Positions 7,734-16,911 of a DNA stretch of 64,000 nt are shown here, in pieces; the stretch's first letter is position 1, and the number at the start of each line of letters is the position of its first letter. This DNA is from Mucilaginibacter sp. Bleaf8 (lineage in GTDB: Bacteria; Bacteroidota; Bacteroidia; Sphingobacteriales; Sphingobacteriaceae). Below the pieces are notes generated by a model. It saw only the letters and a list, made by a program, of their open reading frames with translations, had not been told where the DNA came from and searched no databases. A program made the translations under genes and the position numbers. The stretch is taken from the NCBI RefSeq assembly GCF_018390515.1, contig NZ_JAHBBK010000001.1, positions 1,302,001 through 1,366,000 on the forward strand. The letters are read 5' to 3'.

Positions 7734-10700
7734 ATGAGAAATCTTTATCACAAAATCCCGGTCAGAAAAATTTCTGTTTTCCTGGTCATGCTCGTGATGT
7801 CAACCATCATCACTACACCTTCTTTTTCTGCCGAAGGGCAGAGCATGAACAGCATGCGCATTAGCCTTGCTGTGAAAAACGAAAGCATTAAAAACGTGCT
7901 CCGTATTATTGAACGCAAAACAGCATTCAAAATTGGTTACAACTCCAGCAACTTCAACCCCGATCGTACCGTTAGTTATCAGGCTAACAACGCATTGCTG
8001 ATCGATGTTTTAAAACATTTGCTTAAAGGATACCAGGGAAGCATAAAACAGGTTGATGAGCAGCATATTTTGTTACAGGTTGAAAAAGAAAAATCGGTAG
8101 TAGCCGCACCTGTTAACGCTGCACAAGCTACGGCAGCAAAACCGGTGAGCGGTACCGTGCGCGATGAGCGAGGCGAAACCCTGATTGGCGTAAATGTTAC
8201 CGTAAAAGGAACATCAACCGGTACCACAACTAACCTGAACGGCCAGTATACCATTAATGCTGACGAGAATGCCATATTGGTTTATACCTACATGGGATTC
8301 GACAGCCAGGAAATTGCCGTAAAAGGCCAATCCAATATTGATATAGTGCTAAAAGCCAACAACCAGTCATTAAAAGAAGTGGTGGTTGTAGGTTACGGTA
8401 CCCAAACACGTGCTACCATAACCGGCGCCATAACCAGTGTAGGTTTGGATAAACTTACATCACGCTCGTTCCGTAACATGCAGGAAGCGTTGCAAGGCAA
8501 AGCACCCGGCGTTGTTGTAAATAACAACGGTGGCGATCCGACAGCTACCCCACAAGTAAACATCCGTGGTATAGGTGGTATCAACGGCGAGCAGCCGCTA
8601 TATGTAGTGGATGGTTCGATATATTCTTCTGGCACCCCAATACTCAATCCTAATGACATTGAGTCGGTTTCAGTGCTAAAAGATGCTTCCGCTTCTATTT
8701 ACGGTGCGCGTGCATCAGGCGGGGTTATACTGATTACCACCCGCAAGGGTACCAAAGGCAAACTGGCTATTACATTTGACGCCAAATACGGTTTTGAATC
8801 GGCATGGCGCACTTTGCAGCCGTTAAACGCAAAGGAATATGCTGATGTATATAACCTGGCTACCGATAATGCAGGTAGAAAAAGAATTCCGGCATTTGAT
8901 GCTGCTGCTAATCCGGATGGCCAGATAACCCGTACCAACTGGGTGGATGAAATTTTCAGAACGGGCCATACACAGGACTATAATATTGGCTTAAGCAGCG
9001 GTAATGAAAATTCCAACTTTTACATGAGCTTCAATTACCGTAAGGGTGAAGGCATTCTGTTAAACACTTTTGCTGAGCGTTATGCGTTCCGTATTAACTC
9101 TGATCATAAGGTAAACAAATGGCTTAAGGTAGGCGAAAACCTATCATTCACCAACACCAATGGCAGAGGTACCAATACGTTTAGCGGTTATACAGGCGCC
9201 ATACAGGCGGCCATTTTTTACCCGCCAAGCATCACGCCACGTACCGAAACGGAGGCCTACTCTGGCCTGCCTATTCAGTTTGCCGCAGGCTATGGTGATG
9301 TGGTTAACCCTGTAGCTAATCTGGAACGTATTGATAGCAGCAACCCTATCAATACCATTATTGCCAATCCATATCTGGAGGCTTACATTTTACCGGGTTT
9401 AAAATTCCGCTCCAATTACTCAATCACCAAAACGTTTAATTATTTCAAAAAATTCAGCCCCATCGTACCTGAGGTTGGCAAGCCAAACTTAACCAACACC
9501 CTCGAAGAATCATCATCAACACAAAACAGTTTCCTGGCAGAGCAGACTTTAAATTACAACAAATTGTTTGGCAAGCATCATATTGATGTACTGGCGGGTT
9601 ACACCTACCAGAAAGATTCAAACCAGGGATTGTCTGCCACACTTTCGGGCTTTGGTAACGAGAATCCATTATTCCGCTATTTTAGTAACGGCACAGGTAC
9701 CCTGGTGAGACCATTTGATTACAGATCAAACAGCACAGTGATTTCCTATTTGAGTAGGATAAATTACGATTACGATGGTAAATACCTGTTATCGTTAACT
9801 GGCCGCCGTGACGGCACTTCGCTGGTTGCGCCACAAGAACATTTCCAAAACTTCGGTGCCATTTCGGGCGGATGGGTAATCAGCCGCGAGAACTTTATGC
9901 AACCCGTTACCTGGTTAAGTAACCTGAAGGTAAGGGCCAGCTACGGGATATTAGGTAATCTCTCTTCAGTAAGTACCAGCGCGGTATTCCCGAACCTGAA
10001 TCCAGGCATCGCTTATTTAGGGGCCGACCCTACACTGGTTAACGGCTATTACAGTTATGACCGCCCTAACCCGAACCTAACCTGGGCTAACTCTAAGCAA
10101 ACTGATATCGGTTTGGATTTAGGCATCCTGAATGAACGCGTTACTTTAACAGCCGATTACTTTGTTAAAAATACCGGAAACATGCTAACGAGCATCCCTG
10201 CTGGTATGGGTATAGGTTCTATTTGGGTAAATGGAGGCAAGGTGCGCGACAGAGGCATTGAACTGGGCATCAATTACAACAGTGATGTTAAAAAAGATTT
10301 TCATTATAGTATTGGTGGTAACCTGAGCACCATTAACAATAAGGTAATCTCTTTACCTAACAACGCCACCAGACTTAACTACATCGGGCCAAGCGTAAGA
10401 GGACTTTTATCACCAATCCAGGTAGAAGTTGGACAGCCGCTTTACTCTTACTACTCCATCAAAACCGATGGTCTGTTCCAAAGCCAGGATGAGGTAAATA
10501 ACCATAAGGCGGCAGATGGCACCTTAATTCAGGCTAATGCCAAGCCAGGCGATATTCGCTTTGTTGATGCTAACGGCAACGGAAAAATAGATGATGGCGA
10601 CCGTCAGTTTTTGGGCAGTGCTTATCCCAAGTTTTCTTACGGTTTGAGCTTTAATGCCAACTATAAAAACTTTGACCTGAACATATTTGCTCAGGGCGTA

Positions 10701-11123
10701 CAGGGTAACAAGCTATACAACGCTCTACGTTACACCAGTTTAAGCACAGGTGGATTAGGCCAAAACTACAATTTATTGAAAGATGTATTAAATGCCTGGA
10801 CGCCGCAAAACACAAACACCGACATACCACGCGTTACTGCCAGCGACGATAACGGCAACTATGGTACCAACTCCGATTTTTACATACAGAGTGGTTCATA
10901 CCTGCGCATCAAAAACGCAACGCTGGGTTATACATTTTCACCCAAACTTTTAACCAAAGCAGGCATAAGCAGTTTGCGTATATACTCAACGGCCAACAAC
11001 CTGTTCACCTTCACCAAATACAAAGGATTTGACCCGGAAGTTGGCTTTGATAACTACGGTATTGATGTAGGCCGCTACCCGCAATCACGGTCATTCATTT
11101 TTGGTATTAACCTCACTTTGTAA
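7734..11123 (+). CDS. SusC-type TonB-dependent receptor with STN signalling domain
   Basis: 1129 residues, normal for the family. Signal peptide about 1-33, STN (secretin/TonB short N-terminal) domain about 42-116, carboxypeptidase-like beta-sandwich about 138-210 (SGTVRDERGETLIGVNV), then the plug (LKEVVVVGYGTQ, plus VDGSIYSSGTPILNPNDIESVSVLKDASASIYGARAS split over the usual SusC signature) and a 22-strand barrel ending in a C-terminal aromatic/leucine strand (FIFGINLTL). It imports an oligomeric or complexed substrate over the outer membrane with the SusD partner encoded 24 bp downstream. The STN domain indicates it also signals to the FecR/sigma pair upstream. The substrate is inferred from downstream phosphoesterases to be a phosphate ester rather than a glycan. 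Confidence 0.93.
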   Translation: MRNLYHKIPVRKISVFLVMLVMSTIITTPSFSAEGQSMNSMRISLAVKNESIKNVLRIIERKTAFKIGYNSSNFNPDRTVSYQANNALLIDVLKHLLKGYQGSIKQVDEQHILLQVEKEKSVVAAPVNAAQATAAKPVSGTVRDERGETLIGVNVTVKGTSTGTTTNLNGQYTINADENAILVYTYMGFDSQEIAVKGQSNIDIVLKANNQSLKEVVVVGYGTQTRATITGAITSVGLDKLTSRSFRNMQEALQGKAPGVVVNNNGGDPTATPQVNIRGIGGINGEQPLYVVDGSIYSSGTPILNPNDIESVSVLKDASASIYGARASGGVILITTRKGTKGKLAITFDAKYGFESAWRTLQPLNAKEYADVYNLATDNAGRKRIPAFDAAANPDGQITRTNWVDEIFRTGHTQDYNIGLSSGNENSNFYMSFNYRKGEGILLNTFAERYAFRINSDHKVNKWLKVGENLSFTNTNGRGTNTFSGYTGAIQAAIFYPPSITPRTETEAYSGLPIQFAAGYGDVVNPVANLERIDSSNPINTIIANPYLEAYILPGLKFRSNYSITKTFNYFKKFSPIVPEVGKPNLTNTLEESSSTQNSFLAEQTLNYNKLFGKHHIDVLAGYTYQKDSNQGLSATLSGFGNENPLFRYFSNGTGTLVRPFDYRSNSTVISYLSRINYDYDGKYLLSLTGRRDGTSLVAPQEHFQNFGAISGGWVISRENFMQPVTWLSNLKVRASYGILGNLSSVSTSAVFPNLNPGIAYLGADPTLVNGYYSYDRPNPNLTWANSKQTDIGLDLGILNERVTLTADYFVKNTGNMLTSIPAGMGIGSIWVNGGKVRDRGIELGINYNSDVKKDFHYSIGGNLSTINNKVISLPNNATRLNYIGPSVRGLLSPIQVEVGQPLYSYYSIKTDGLFQSQDEVNNHKAADGTLIQANAKPGDIRFVDANGNGKIDDGDRQFLGSAYPKFSYGLSFNANYKNFDLNIFAQGVQGNKLYNALRYTSLSTGGLGQNYNLLKDVLNAWTPQNTNTDIPRVTASDDNGNYGTNSDFYIQSGSYLRIKNATLGYTFSPKLLTKAGISSLRIYSTANNLFTFTKYKGFDPEVGFDNYGIDVGRYPQSRSFIFGINLTL

Positions 11124-11147
11124 ACAAGTAACTATCCCGACAAGAGC

Positions 11148-12662
11148 ATGAAAAAGATTATAAACAATGTATTAATTCTATCAGTAAGCTTACTGATGGG
11201 CGCTTGTTCCAAAAAGCTGGACATCCTGCCAGAAGGTACGGTATCAGAGAACAATTTCTGGCTAACTCAAGCTGATGCGGAACAGGGCGTAAACGCCATG
11301 TACGAACCATTTGACGGTGAAGAGTTTTACGGCCGTGGTTATATGTGGTTCATTAACGCCAGCGATGATATGGTTACCGGCCGTATTAACACTAATGCCG
11401 ATGCCATTAAGAACTTCAGCAGCACCTATTATTCCAGCAGCTATACGGTTAACCAGTGGGACATGCGTTATTCCGTGATACGACGCGCAAATGACGTAAT
11501 CAACAAGATTCCGGCCATCAGCATGGACGGTTCATTGAAGAACCGCCTGCTGGGCGAAGCCTATTTTTTGAGCGGCCTGATGTATTTCCAGATGGCTTAC
11601 AACTATGCGGATGACCGCGCTGGTATGCCTATCATTACCCGCGGAAACAACAATGATCCCAACCCTACCCCGCGGGCGGCTAACATCACCGAAAATTACA
11701 ATTACATTGAAAGCGAGCTTAAAAAAGCGGCTAACCTGCTGCCGTATCTTGACCAGCTGGGCACAGCCAATTACGGCCGTCCGCATAAAGTAGCGGCCTG
11801 GGGGTATCTATCTAAAATGTATTTGTACAAGAAGGATTATGCCAATGCCGAAAAATATGCCGATTCGGTTATGACCTTTGGGAAACGGGCGCTGCTTAAT
11901 AATTATGCTGACGTATTTAAGGCGGCTAACAATTACAGTTCAGAGTATATTTGGTCGGCGGTAAGCACTACCAAAGGCGCTTCGGGCTGGGGCAGCATAT
12001 TACCGGGTGTTATGCTCGAAAATAAAGGCTGGGGCAAGTACAATGGCTGGGGCTACTATCAACCTACCAAAGAGTTGTATGATGCGTTTGAAAACGGCGA
12101 CCAGCGCCGCGAGGCAACCATTCTGAAACCCGGTGATAAGTTCACCTATTTGGGTGTGGAAACCACTTACAGTTCTGTGAATAGCTTATCGGGCTACCAA
12201 TTCAATAAATACATGGACCCTTTTAAGCCGGCAAATGCTATCGGCAGTACCATAAGTTCAAACGGCGACCATCCGACCACCAACTTAAACGTGCCCTTGC
12301 TACGTTATGCAGAGGTGATTTTGATTAAAGCGGAAGCCGAATTAATGCAGGGTAAAAATGCGGATAAGGAAATCAACATGATTCGCCAGCGGGCAGGTTT
12401 ACAACCGATACAAGGCGCCAACATGGCCGAACTGAAGAGGCAGCGCCGTTGCGAGCTGGCCGGCGAGTGGGCCGACCGTCATCGCGACCTGGTGCGTTGG
12501 GGCGATGCGCAGGCTGCTTATGCGCAACCCTTGCATGGCGTAAACGGACAGGTTATTTGGCCGGCGCGCAATTTCAACCCGTCGGTGCACCATGTGTGGG
12601 CTGTACCTCAAAAAGAGATTGACAGAAGCAACGGTGTGATTAAACAGAACCAGGGCTGGTAA
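11148..12662 (+). CDS. SusD/RagB-family substrate-binding lipoprotein
   Basis: 504 residues. Lipoprotein signal with lipobox Cys at residue 20 (LLMGACSKKLD), TPR-like helices typical of SusD (LLGEAYFLSGLMYFQMAYNYADD, VAAWGYLSKMYLYKKDYANAEKYADS in separate pieces) and a C-terminal half with LLRYAEVILIKAEAEL and IRQRAGL. It is a surface-exposed lid for the SusC barrel encoded just upstream and gives first contact with the substrate. A strong terminator lies 13 bp after the stop, so transcripts for the enzymes further down may need read-through or their own promoter. Confidence 0.93.
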   Translation: MKKIINNVLILSVSLLMGACSKKLDILPEGTVSENNFWLTQADAEQGVNAMYEPFDGEEFYGRGYMWFINASDDMVTGRINTNADAIKNFSSTYYSSSYTVNQWDMRYSVIRRANDVINKIPAISMDGSLKNRLLGEAYFLSGLMYFQMAYNYADDRAGMPIITRGNNNDPNPTPRAANITENYNYIESELKKAANLLPYLDQLGTANYGRPHKVAAWGYLSKMYLYKKDYANAEKYADSVMTFGKRALLNNYADVFKAANNYSSEYIWSAVSTTKGASGWGSILPGVMLENKGWGKYNGWGYYQPTKELYDAFENGDQRREATILKPGDKFTYLGVETTYSSVNSLSGYQFNKYMDPFKPANAIGSTISSNGDHPTTNLNVPLLRYAEVILIKAEAELMQGKNADKEINMIRQRAGLQPIQGANMAELKRQRRCELAGEWADRHRDLVRWGDAQAAYAQPLHGVNGQVIWPARNFNPSVHHVWAVPQKEIDRSNGVIKQNQGW

Positions 12663-12675
12663 TTTCGTTAAATTT

Positions 12676-12712
12676 AACAGATCGCGGGTTTATGACCCGC
12701 GATCTGTTTTTA
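12676..12712 (+). terminator. Strong intrinsic terminator between susD and phosphatase fusion
   Basis: A perfect 14-bp stem (AACAGATCGCGGGT, 12676-12689, with its complement 12695-12708), 5-nt loop TTATG and a T-tract. Only 18 bp separate its end from the TTG start of the next gene, an unusual position inside a functional locus. Confidence 0.85.
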
Positions 12713-12726
12713 ATCCTATTTATACT

Positions 12727-14580
12727 TTGAAAAAGAACCTTTTACTTTCCTTATTGGCGCTTGGCTTAAGCCAGACGGGAGTTTTTGCGCAGTCGCTAAA
12801 TGCTAACCGTGCGCATAGCCATAACGATTACAAGCAAAACATCCCATTCTTACAAGCTTATTATTCCGGGGCCGGTTCTATTGAGGCCGATGTATTTTTG
12901 CTGAATGGTAAGCTTTATGTAGCACATGAGCGTAACGAAATTGCCGAGGGTCGTACGCTTGATGAGCTTTACCTGAAACCACTGGCTGCGTTGTTCCGTA
13001 AAAACGGCAACCGCCCGTATGCAGATTCCACCCAAAGCCTGCAGCTGGTGATTGATATTAAGGAGGATCATGCACATGTAATACCGGCTTTAATCAACGA
13101 GCTGAAACCTTACCGCGATGTATTTACCAGCACTGCCAACGCACACGGTGTAAAAATTGTACTAAGCGGCGATATGCCGCAGCCTGCACAATACAGCCAG
13201 TATCCTGCCTATATTTCTTTTGATGGTCGCCCAAATATCAATTACACGCCTGACCAGCTAAAGCGTATTGCCATGATTAGCGATGAGTTGAGCACTTACA
13301 CAGTGTGGAATGGAAAAGGTACGCTCACCCCGCCCGATTCTGTAAAAATTACTGCGCTGATTAATGCGGCGCACCAACAGCACAAACCCTTCCGCTTTTG
13401 GGCTACGCAGGATAGCCCAAACACCTGGATCCAACTCGAAAAATTAGGTGCAGACTGGATCAATACCGATCACCCGCAGCAGGTACACGACTTTTTCATC
13501 AACCGCAATAAGCTGGAATACAACAACCCTACCCCTTACCCAGTTTATCATCCTACCTATAAAACCGATGGCACGGCCAAAAAAGTAAAAAACGTAATTC
13601 TTCTTATTGGCGACGGCATGGGGCTGGCGCAGATACAAGCAGGGTTAACCGCCAACCATGGGCAGCTCAATATGCTGCAGTGCCATTACGCCGGCTTTTC
13701 GCAAACATGTGCCGCCAATTCCGACAATACCGACTCGGCGGCCGGCGCTACCGCCATGGCCTGCGGACAAAAAACCAACAACCGCTACATTGGCGTCAAT
13801 ACACAAGGTCAACCCCTGGTTAACTTACCCGATACACTGGCACATTACGGCATTAAAAGCGGCATCATCAGCAGCGGCGATATTACTGATGCTACACCGG
13901 CAGGTTTTTATGCGCACCAGTCAGAACGTTCATCATCCTTACCCATTGCCGCCGACTTTTTGCAAGGCCATGTGGATGTGCTGATTGGTTCTAACCAGAA
14001 AAGCTTCTTTAACAATACAGACAAACAGCTAACAGCAAAGCTGCAAGAGAAAGGCTACCACATCAGCACTTCACTATCTGACTTAGCCACTGCTAAATCT
14101 GCTAAACAAGTAGTATTACTACCTGATGCGGAAACCCGGCCGATAAAAGATGGCAGAGGCGATATGCTGGGCCAATCGCTCAAGCAAACGCTGCGCTTAT
14201 TGGCAGATAACAAAAAAGGGTTCTTTATTATGGCCGAGGGTGCTCAGATAGACTACGGCGGCCATGCTAACAATTTACCATATGTAATTACCGAACTACA
14301 CGATTTTGATAAAACGGTAGCGGAGGCCTTGAAGTTTGCCGATGCAGACGGCGAAACGTTGGTAGTAATTACTGCCGATCATGAAACCGGTGGCTTAAGC
14401 CTATTAGATGCTTCGACAGCTAAAGGCATGGTACTGGGCAACTTTAGCACCAACGACCATACCAGCATCAACGTACCGGTATTTGCTTACGGGCCCGGAG
14501 CCAGCGAGTTTATCGGCACTTATCAAAACACCGAAATATTCAATAAAATTCTGAAATTGATGGCCCAAAGCCATAAGTAA
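12727..14580 (+). CDS. Exported phosphodiesterase (GDPD/PI-PLC-like)-alkaline phosphatase fusion
   Basis: 617 residues from a TTG start that directly precedes a good signal peptide (KKNLLLSLLALGLSQTGVFAQ). Residues about 25-260 form a PI-PLC/glycerophosphodiesterase-like domain: AHSHNDY (His30, His32), the acidic pair in SIEADVF (Glu53, Asp55) and YVAHE (His67). Residues about 285-617 form an alkaline phosphatase: metal Asp in IGDGMG (294-299), nucleophile Ser337 in TDSAAGATA, and later metal ligands in EGAQIDYGGHAN, ITADHETGG and NDHTS. Both active sites look intact. Inferred activity: cleave a phosphodiester, then release phosphate from the resulting monoester in the periplasm or at the surface. 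Placed after SusCD and before another phosphoesterase. No ATG gives an equally good signal peptide. Confidence 0.88.
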   Translation: MKKNLLLSLLALGLSQTGVFAQSLNANRAHSHNDYKQNIPFLQAYYSGAGSIEADVFLLNGKLYVAHERNEIAEGRTLDELYLKPLAALFRKNGNRPYADSTQSLQLVIDIKEDHAHVIPALINELKPYRDVFTSTANAHGVKIVLSGDMPQPAQYSQYPAYISFDGRPNINYTPDQLKRIAMISDELSTYTVWNGKGTLTPPDSVKITALINAAHQQHKPFRFWATQDSPNTWIQLEKLGADWINTDHPQQVHDFFINRNKLEYNNPTPYPVYHPTYKTDGTAKKVKNVILLIGDGMGLAQIQAGLTANHGQLNMLQCHYAGFSQTCAANSDNTDSAAGATAMACGQKTNNRYIGVNTQGQPLVNLPDTLAHYGIKSGIISSGDITDATPAGFYAHQSERSSSLPIAADFLQGHVDVLIGSNQKSFFNNTDKQLTAKLQEKGYHISTSLSDLATAKSAKQVVLLPDAETRPIKDGRGDMLGQSLKQTLRLLADNKKGFFIMAEGAQIDYGGHANNLPYVITELHDFDKTVAEALKFADADGETLVVITADHETGGLSLLDASTAKGMVLGNFSTNDHTSINVPVFAYGPGASEFIGTYQNTEIFNKILKLMAQSHK

Positions 14581-14593
14581 CATTTGCATCCGC

Positions 14594-15499
14594 ATGGAAA
14601 GAAGATCTGCACTTAAAACCTTAGGCGGCCTGGTTGTAGCACCCCAGCTTGCCTTAGCCACATCGCCAACCGAAAAGAAACGGGTGCTTCGGGTTGCACA
14701 CATTACCGATGTGCATTTAAAGAATGAGTTAGGTGCACCCGAAAAGTTTGTTAAGTGCCTGCACCACCTGCAAAAACAGCAACCCAAGGTTGATATGATT
14801 TTGAACGGCGGCGATATTGTTTTTGATATGAACAAGGAAAACCTTAGCACCATCAACAAACAATGGGAGCTTTGGCATGGTATTGTAAAATCAGAGTGTA
14901 GTTTGCCCATGCGCTATTGCCTGGGCAATCATGATATCTGGTGGTATGAGAACAACAAAGGGACGGCTGTGTATGGTAAGCAGTATTCGCTCGATCAGCT
15001 TAAACTTTCCAAGCCCTACTACAGCTTTACGCAAAACGGCTGGAAGTTTATTGTGCTGGATAGCGTGCACCTGGACATTGACGGCACCTGGTATATCGGC
15101 AAGCTTGGCGACGAGCAATTTACCTGGCTACAAAACGAATTACAGCAAACCAATCCACAAATGCCGGTACTGGTATTGTCGCACATCCCCATCCTTACGG
15201 CTACGTTAATGGTTGAGGACAATATTGTGAACAAATGGCAAATGCTGGGCGGCGATATGCATACGGATACAGCCAAAATTATTAACCTGTTTTACCAGCA
15301 CCCCAATGTAAAGCTATGCCTGAGCGGCCACATACACCTGCGCGATAAAGTGGTATACAACAATGTAACCTACATTTGTGATGGTGCCGTAAGCGGCGCC
15401 TGGTGGAATGGCAACCGAAGGGAAACCGCACCGGGCTATGGCATTATTGATTTATACAGTGATGGTAGTTTTGAAGAGCAGTATGTTAATTACTTATAA
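14594..15499 (+). CDS. Exported calcineurin-like metallophosphoesterase
   Basis: 301 residues. The N-terminus MERRSALKTLGGLVVAPQLALA looks like a twin-arginine (Tat) signal. All motifs of the binuclear metallophosphoesterase fold are present: ITDVH (Asp39, His41), NGGDIVFD (Asp74), LGNHD (Asn112, His113), LSHIP and SGHIHL. It hydrolyses phosphate esters; the exact substrate is not visible. It starts 13 bp after the fusion phosphatase and so is probably co-transcribed. Export by Tat would mean metal loading in the cytoplasm, while the fusion phosphatase appears Sec-exported. A convergent hairpin at 15510 ends the locus. Confidence 0.9.
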   Translation: MERRSALKTLGGLVVAPQLALATSPTEKKRVLRVAHITDVHLKNELGAPEKFVKCLHHLQKQQPKVDMILNGGDIVFDMNKENLSTINKQWELWHGIVKSECSLPMRYCLGNHDIWWYENNKGTAVYGKQYSLDQLKLSKPYYSFTQNGWKFIVLDSVHLDIDGTWYIGKLGDEQFTWLQNELQQTNPQMPVLVLSHIPILTATLMVEDNIVNKWQMLGGDMHTDTAKIINLFYQHPNVKLCLSGHIHLRDKVVYNNVTYICDGAVSGAWWNGNRRETAPGYGIIDLYSDGSFEEQYVNYL

Positions 15500-15509
15500 A
15501 AGCAAAATA

Positions 15510-15541
15510 GCAACCACAAGGCACTTGCTGCCGGTGGTTGC
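15510..15541. terminator. Hairpin between convergent genes
   Basis: GCAACCAC (15510-15517) pairs with GTGGTTGC (15534-15541), with an inner GGCA/TGCC extension. There is no strong T-tract, but it lies between two converging transcription units. Confidence 0.45.
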
Positions 15542-15564
15542 CTCGCAAAATTAGTACTTAATCA

Positions 15565-16038
15565 TTATTGAATTTTTATACTAAGGCCTTTAATGGTTTG
15601 CCACCCTTCTTTATCGGTAAGGCGTATCAAAAAGTGATAATCGCCGGGATCAATATCAGCTGGTACATTAATTTCGGCATTTACCTGATAAGAGGTTTGG
15701 CCGGCAGGGATAGAGAAATCTTTAATCAACAGAAAAGGCTTCACAGGAGTTTTAATGGGATCCATGCCACAATCAGAAACCTCGGTACTGTGCGTATGAT
15801 GGTCAAAGTTGTGATGGATATCCACGCTTACCGAGCCTAACTGGGCGTTATCTGTCAGGTTAGCTTTGAAGTTGAACTTCTGGCCCCGTTTTACCACGCT
15901 GCACTGCTTTGGAAACGCATCTGCCGTGCTGATGTCAATAACCGGGTATTCGGTATCTATTTTCTCGTTACTATCTTTTTTACAAGCGCCTGCACTAACG
16001 ATAAAAATGAGGCACAAAGCGATCAGCTGTCTTTTCAT
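15565..16038 (-). CDS. DUF4625-like lipoprotein, single domain
   Basis: 157 residues. Lipobox Cys at 19 (FIVSAGACKKD) followed by one beta-sandwich of the DUF4625 type, with the histidine-rich strand HHNFDHHTHS and a closing segment GDYHFLIRLTDKEG. It is the last gene of a minus-strand group behind a TonB receptor and a two-domain paralogue. The His cluster suggests metal binding at the outer membrane surface or periplasmic face; this is inference. No enzyme motif. Confidence 0.75.
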   Translation of the reverse strand: MKRQLIALCLIFIVSAGACKKDSNEKIDTEYPVIDISTADAFPKQCSVVKRGQKFNFKANLTDNAQLGSVSVDIHHNFDHHTHSTEVSDCGMDPIKTPVKPFLLIKDFSIPAGQTSYQVNAEINVPADIDPGDYHFLIRLTDKEGWQTIKGLSIKIQ

Positions 16039-16068
16039 AATATTGTTTAATTAATAAATAACTTAAGC

Positions 16069-16095
16069 AGGCCGGAGCAATAAATTGCCCGGCCT
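16069..16095. terminator. Hairpin between the two DUF4625-like genes
   Basis: AGGCCGG(A)GCAA pairs with TTGCCCGGCCT, loop TAAA, one bulged A. It lies inside the presumed operon with no T-tract; it may trim or weaken expression of the last gene. Confidence 0.4.
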
Positions 16096-16149
16096 CTTGG
16101 TCGATAAGTTCTACAGATACTTAGATTTACTTAAAGCACCCGTTACAGA

Positions 16150-16869
16150 TCAGGGTTTATCAAAATGCTCTTCAAATTCGTTTTCTTTACCTGCCTGGTC
16201 AACCACTTTCAGGTGCACATGGTAGTGGCCTTTATGGGCAGCGGTAACATCAACATGTTTGTGCAGGTTGTAACTGGTTTGGCCAACCATGGCAGCATCG
16301 GTATACACAAATTCCTTTTCAAAGCCATCGCCATGCACTTCAATGGTTATACTGGCAATTTTGTTAGGTGCTTTAATAGCAGCTTCGGCGTGCAGATCGT
16401 TGCCGGCTGCATTCAGGCCAACTTCAAAACCGGTAACCGAGGGCAGTGTAGGGTCTGATTCTAATTTCAGTTCTGATTCGGCTTCGGTAACCTTACCATT
16501 AGCATCGGTTACTTTGATGTGCACGTGGTAATCGCCCAAAGCAGCATCGGCAGGAACGTCAACATGTTTATGAAATTCAGCATTTTTTAAACCTGCCAGG
16601 CCCTCTGTGTAGGTGGTATTTACTTTCCATCCGGTACCACTTTCGGGATGAATGTCTAACACTACACTGGCGATATTTGCCGAAGCCGTAATTTTAGCTT
16701 CCAGATGCAGGTCATTACCTGGATGGGCAATTTTATTGTTGCCAATGCCAATCTCCAGCCCTTCAATAGTTGGTGCAGTGGCATCTTCGTTTTTATTGTC
16801 ATCCTTTTTACATGCCGAAAAGGCTGCGGCGACAAAGAAAAGCACAGCAATGAGTTTGTTGTTTTTCAT
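16150..16869 (-). CDS. DUF4625-like lipoprotein, tandem domains
   Basis: 239 residues with lipobox Cys at 20 (AAAFSACKKDDNK). Two DUF4625-like beta-sandwiches in tandem, about 30-130 and 138-237. Repeated signatures are PTIEGLEIGIG and PSVTGFEVGLN at the domain starts, HKHVDVPADAALGDYHVHIKV and HKHVDVTAAHKGHYHVHLKV (each in separate stretches) at the ends. The paired His residues of the HKHVDV and YHVHxKV strands could form metal sites. It lies 42 bp downstream of the TonB receptor gene, so it is probably the receptor's surface lipoprotein partner. Metal capture is inferred, not shown. Confidence 0.78.
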   Translation of the reverse strand: MKNNKLIAVLFFVAAAFSACKKDDNKNEDATAPTIEGLEIGIGNNKIAHPGNDLHLEAKITASANIASVVLDIHPESGTGWKVNTTYTEGLAGLKNAEFHKHVDVPADAALGDYHVHIKVTDANGKVTEAESELKLESDPTLPSVTGFEVGLNAAGNDLHAEAAIKAPNKIASITIEVHGDGFEKEFVYTDAAMVGQTSYNLHKHVDVTAAHKGHYHVHLKVVDQAGKENEFEEHFDKP

Positions 16870-16911
16870 GATTTTGCTTTTTGTGTTAAATTGATGTTTA
16901 TTACTTATTTG

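Noticed and set aside
14404-14910. 168-codon minus-strand frame
   Set aside because: It runs opposite the phosphatase fusion and phosphoesterase genes, whose protein signatures are clear.
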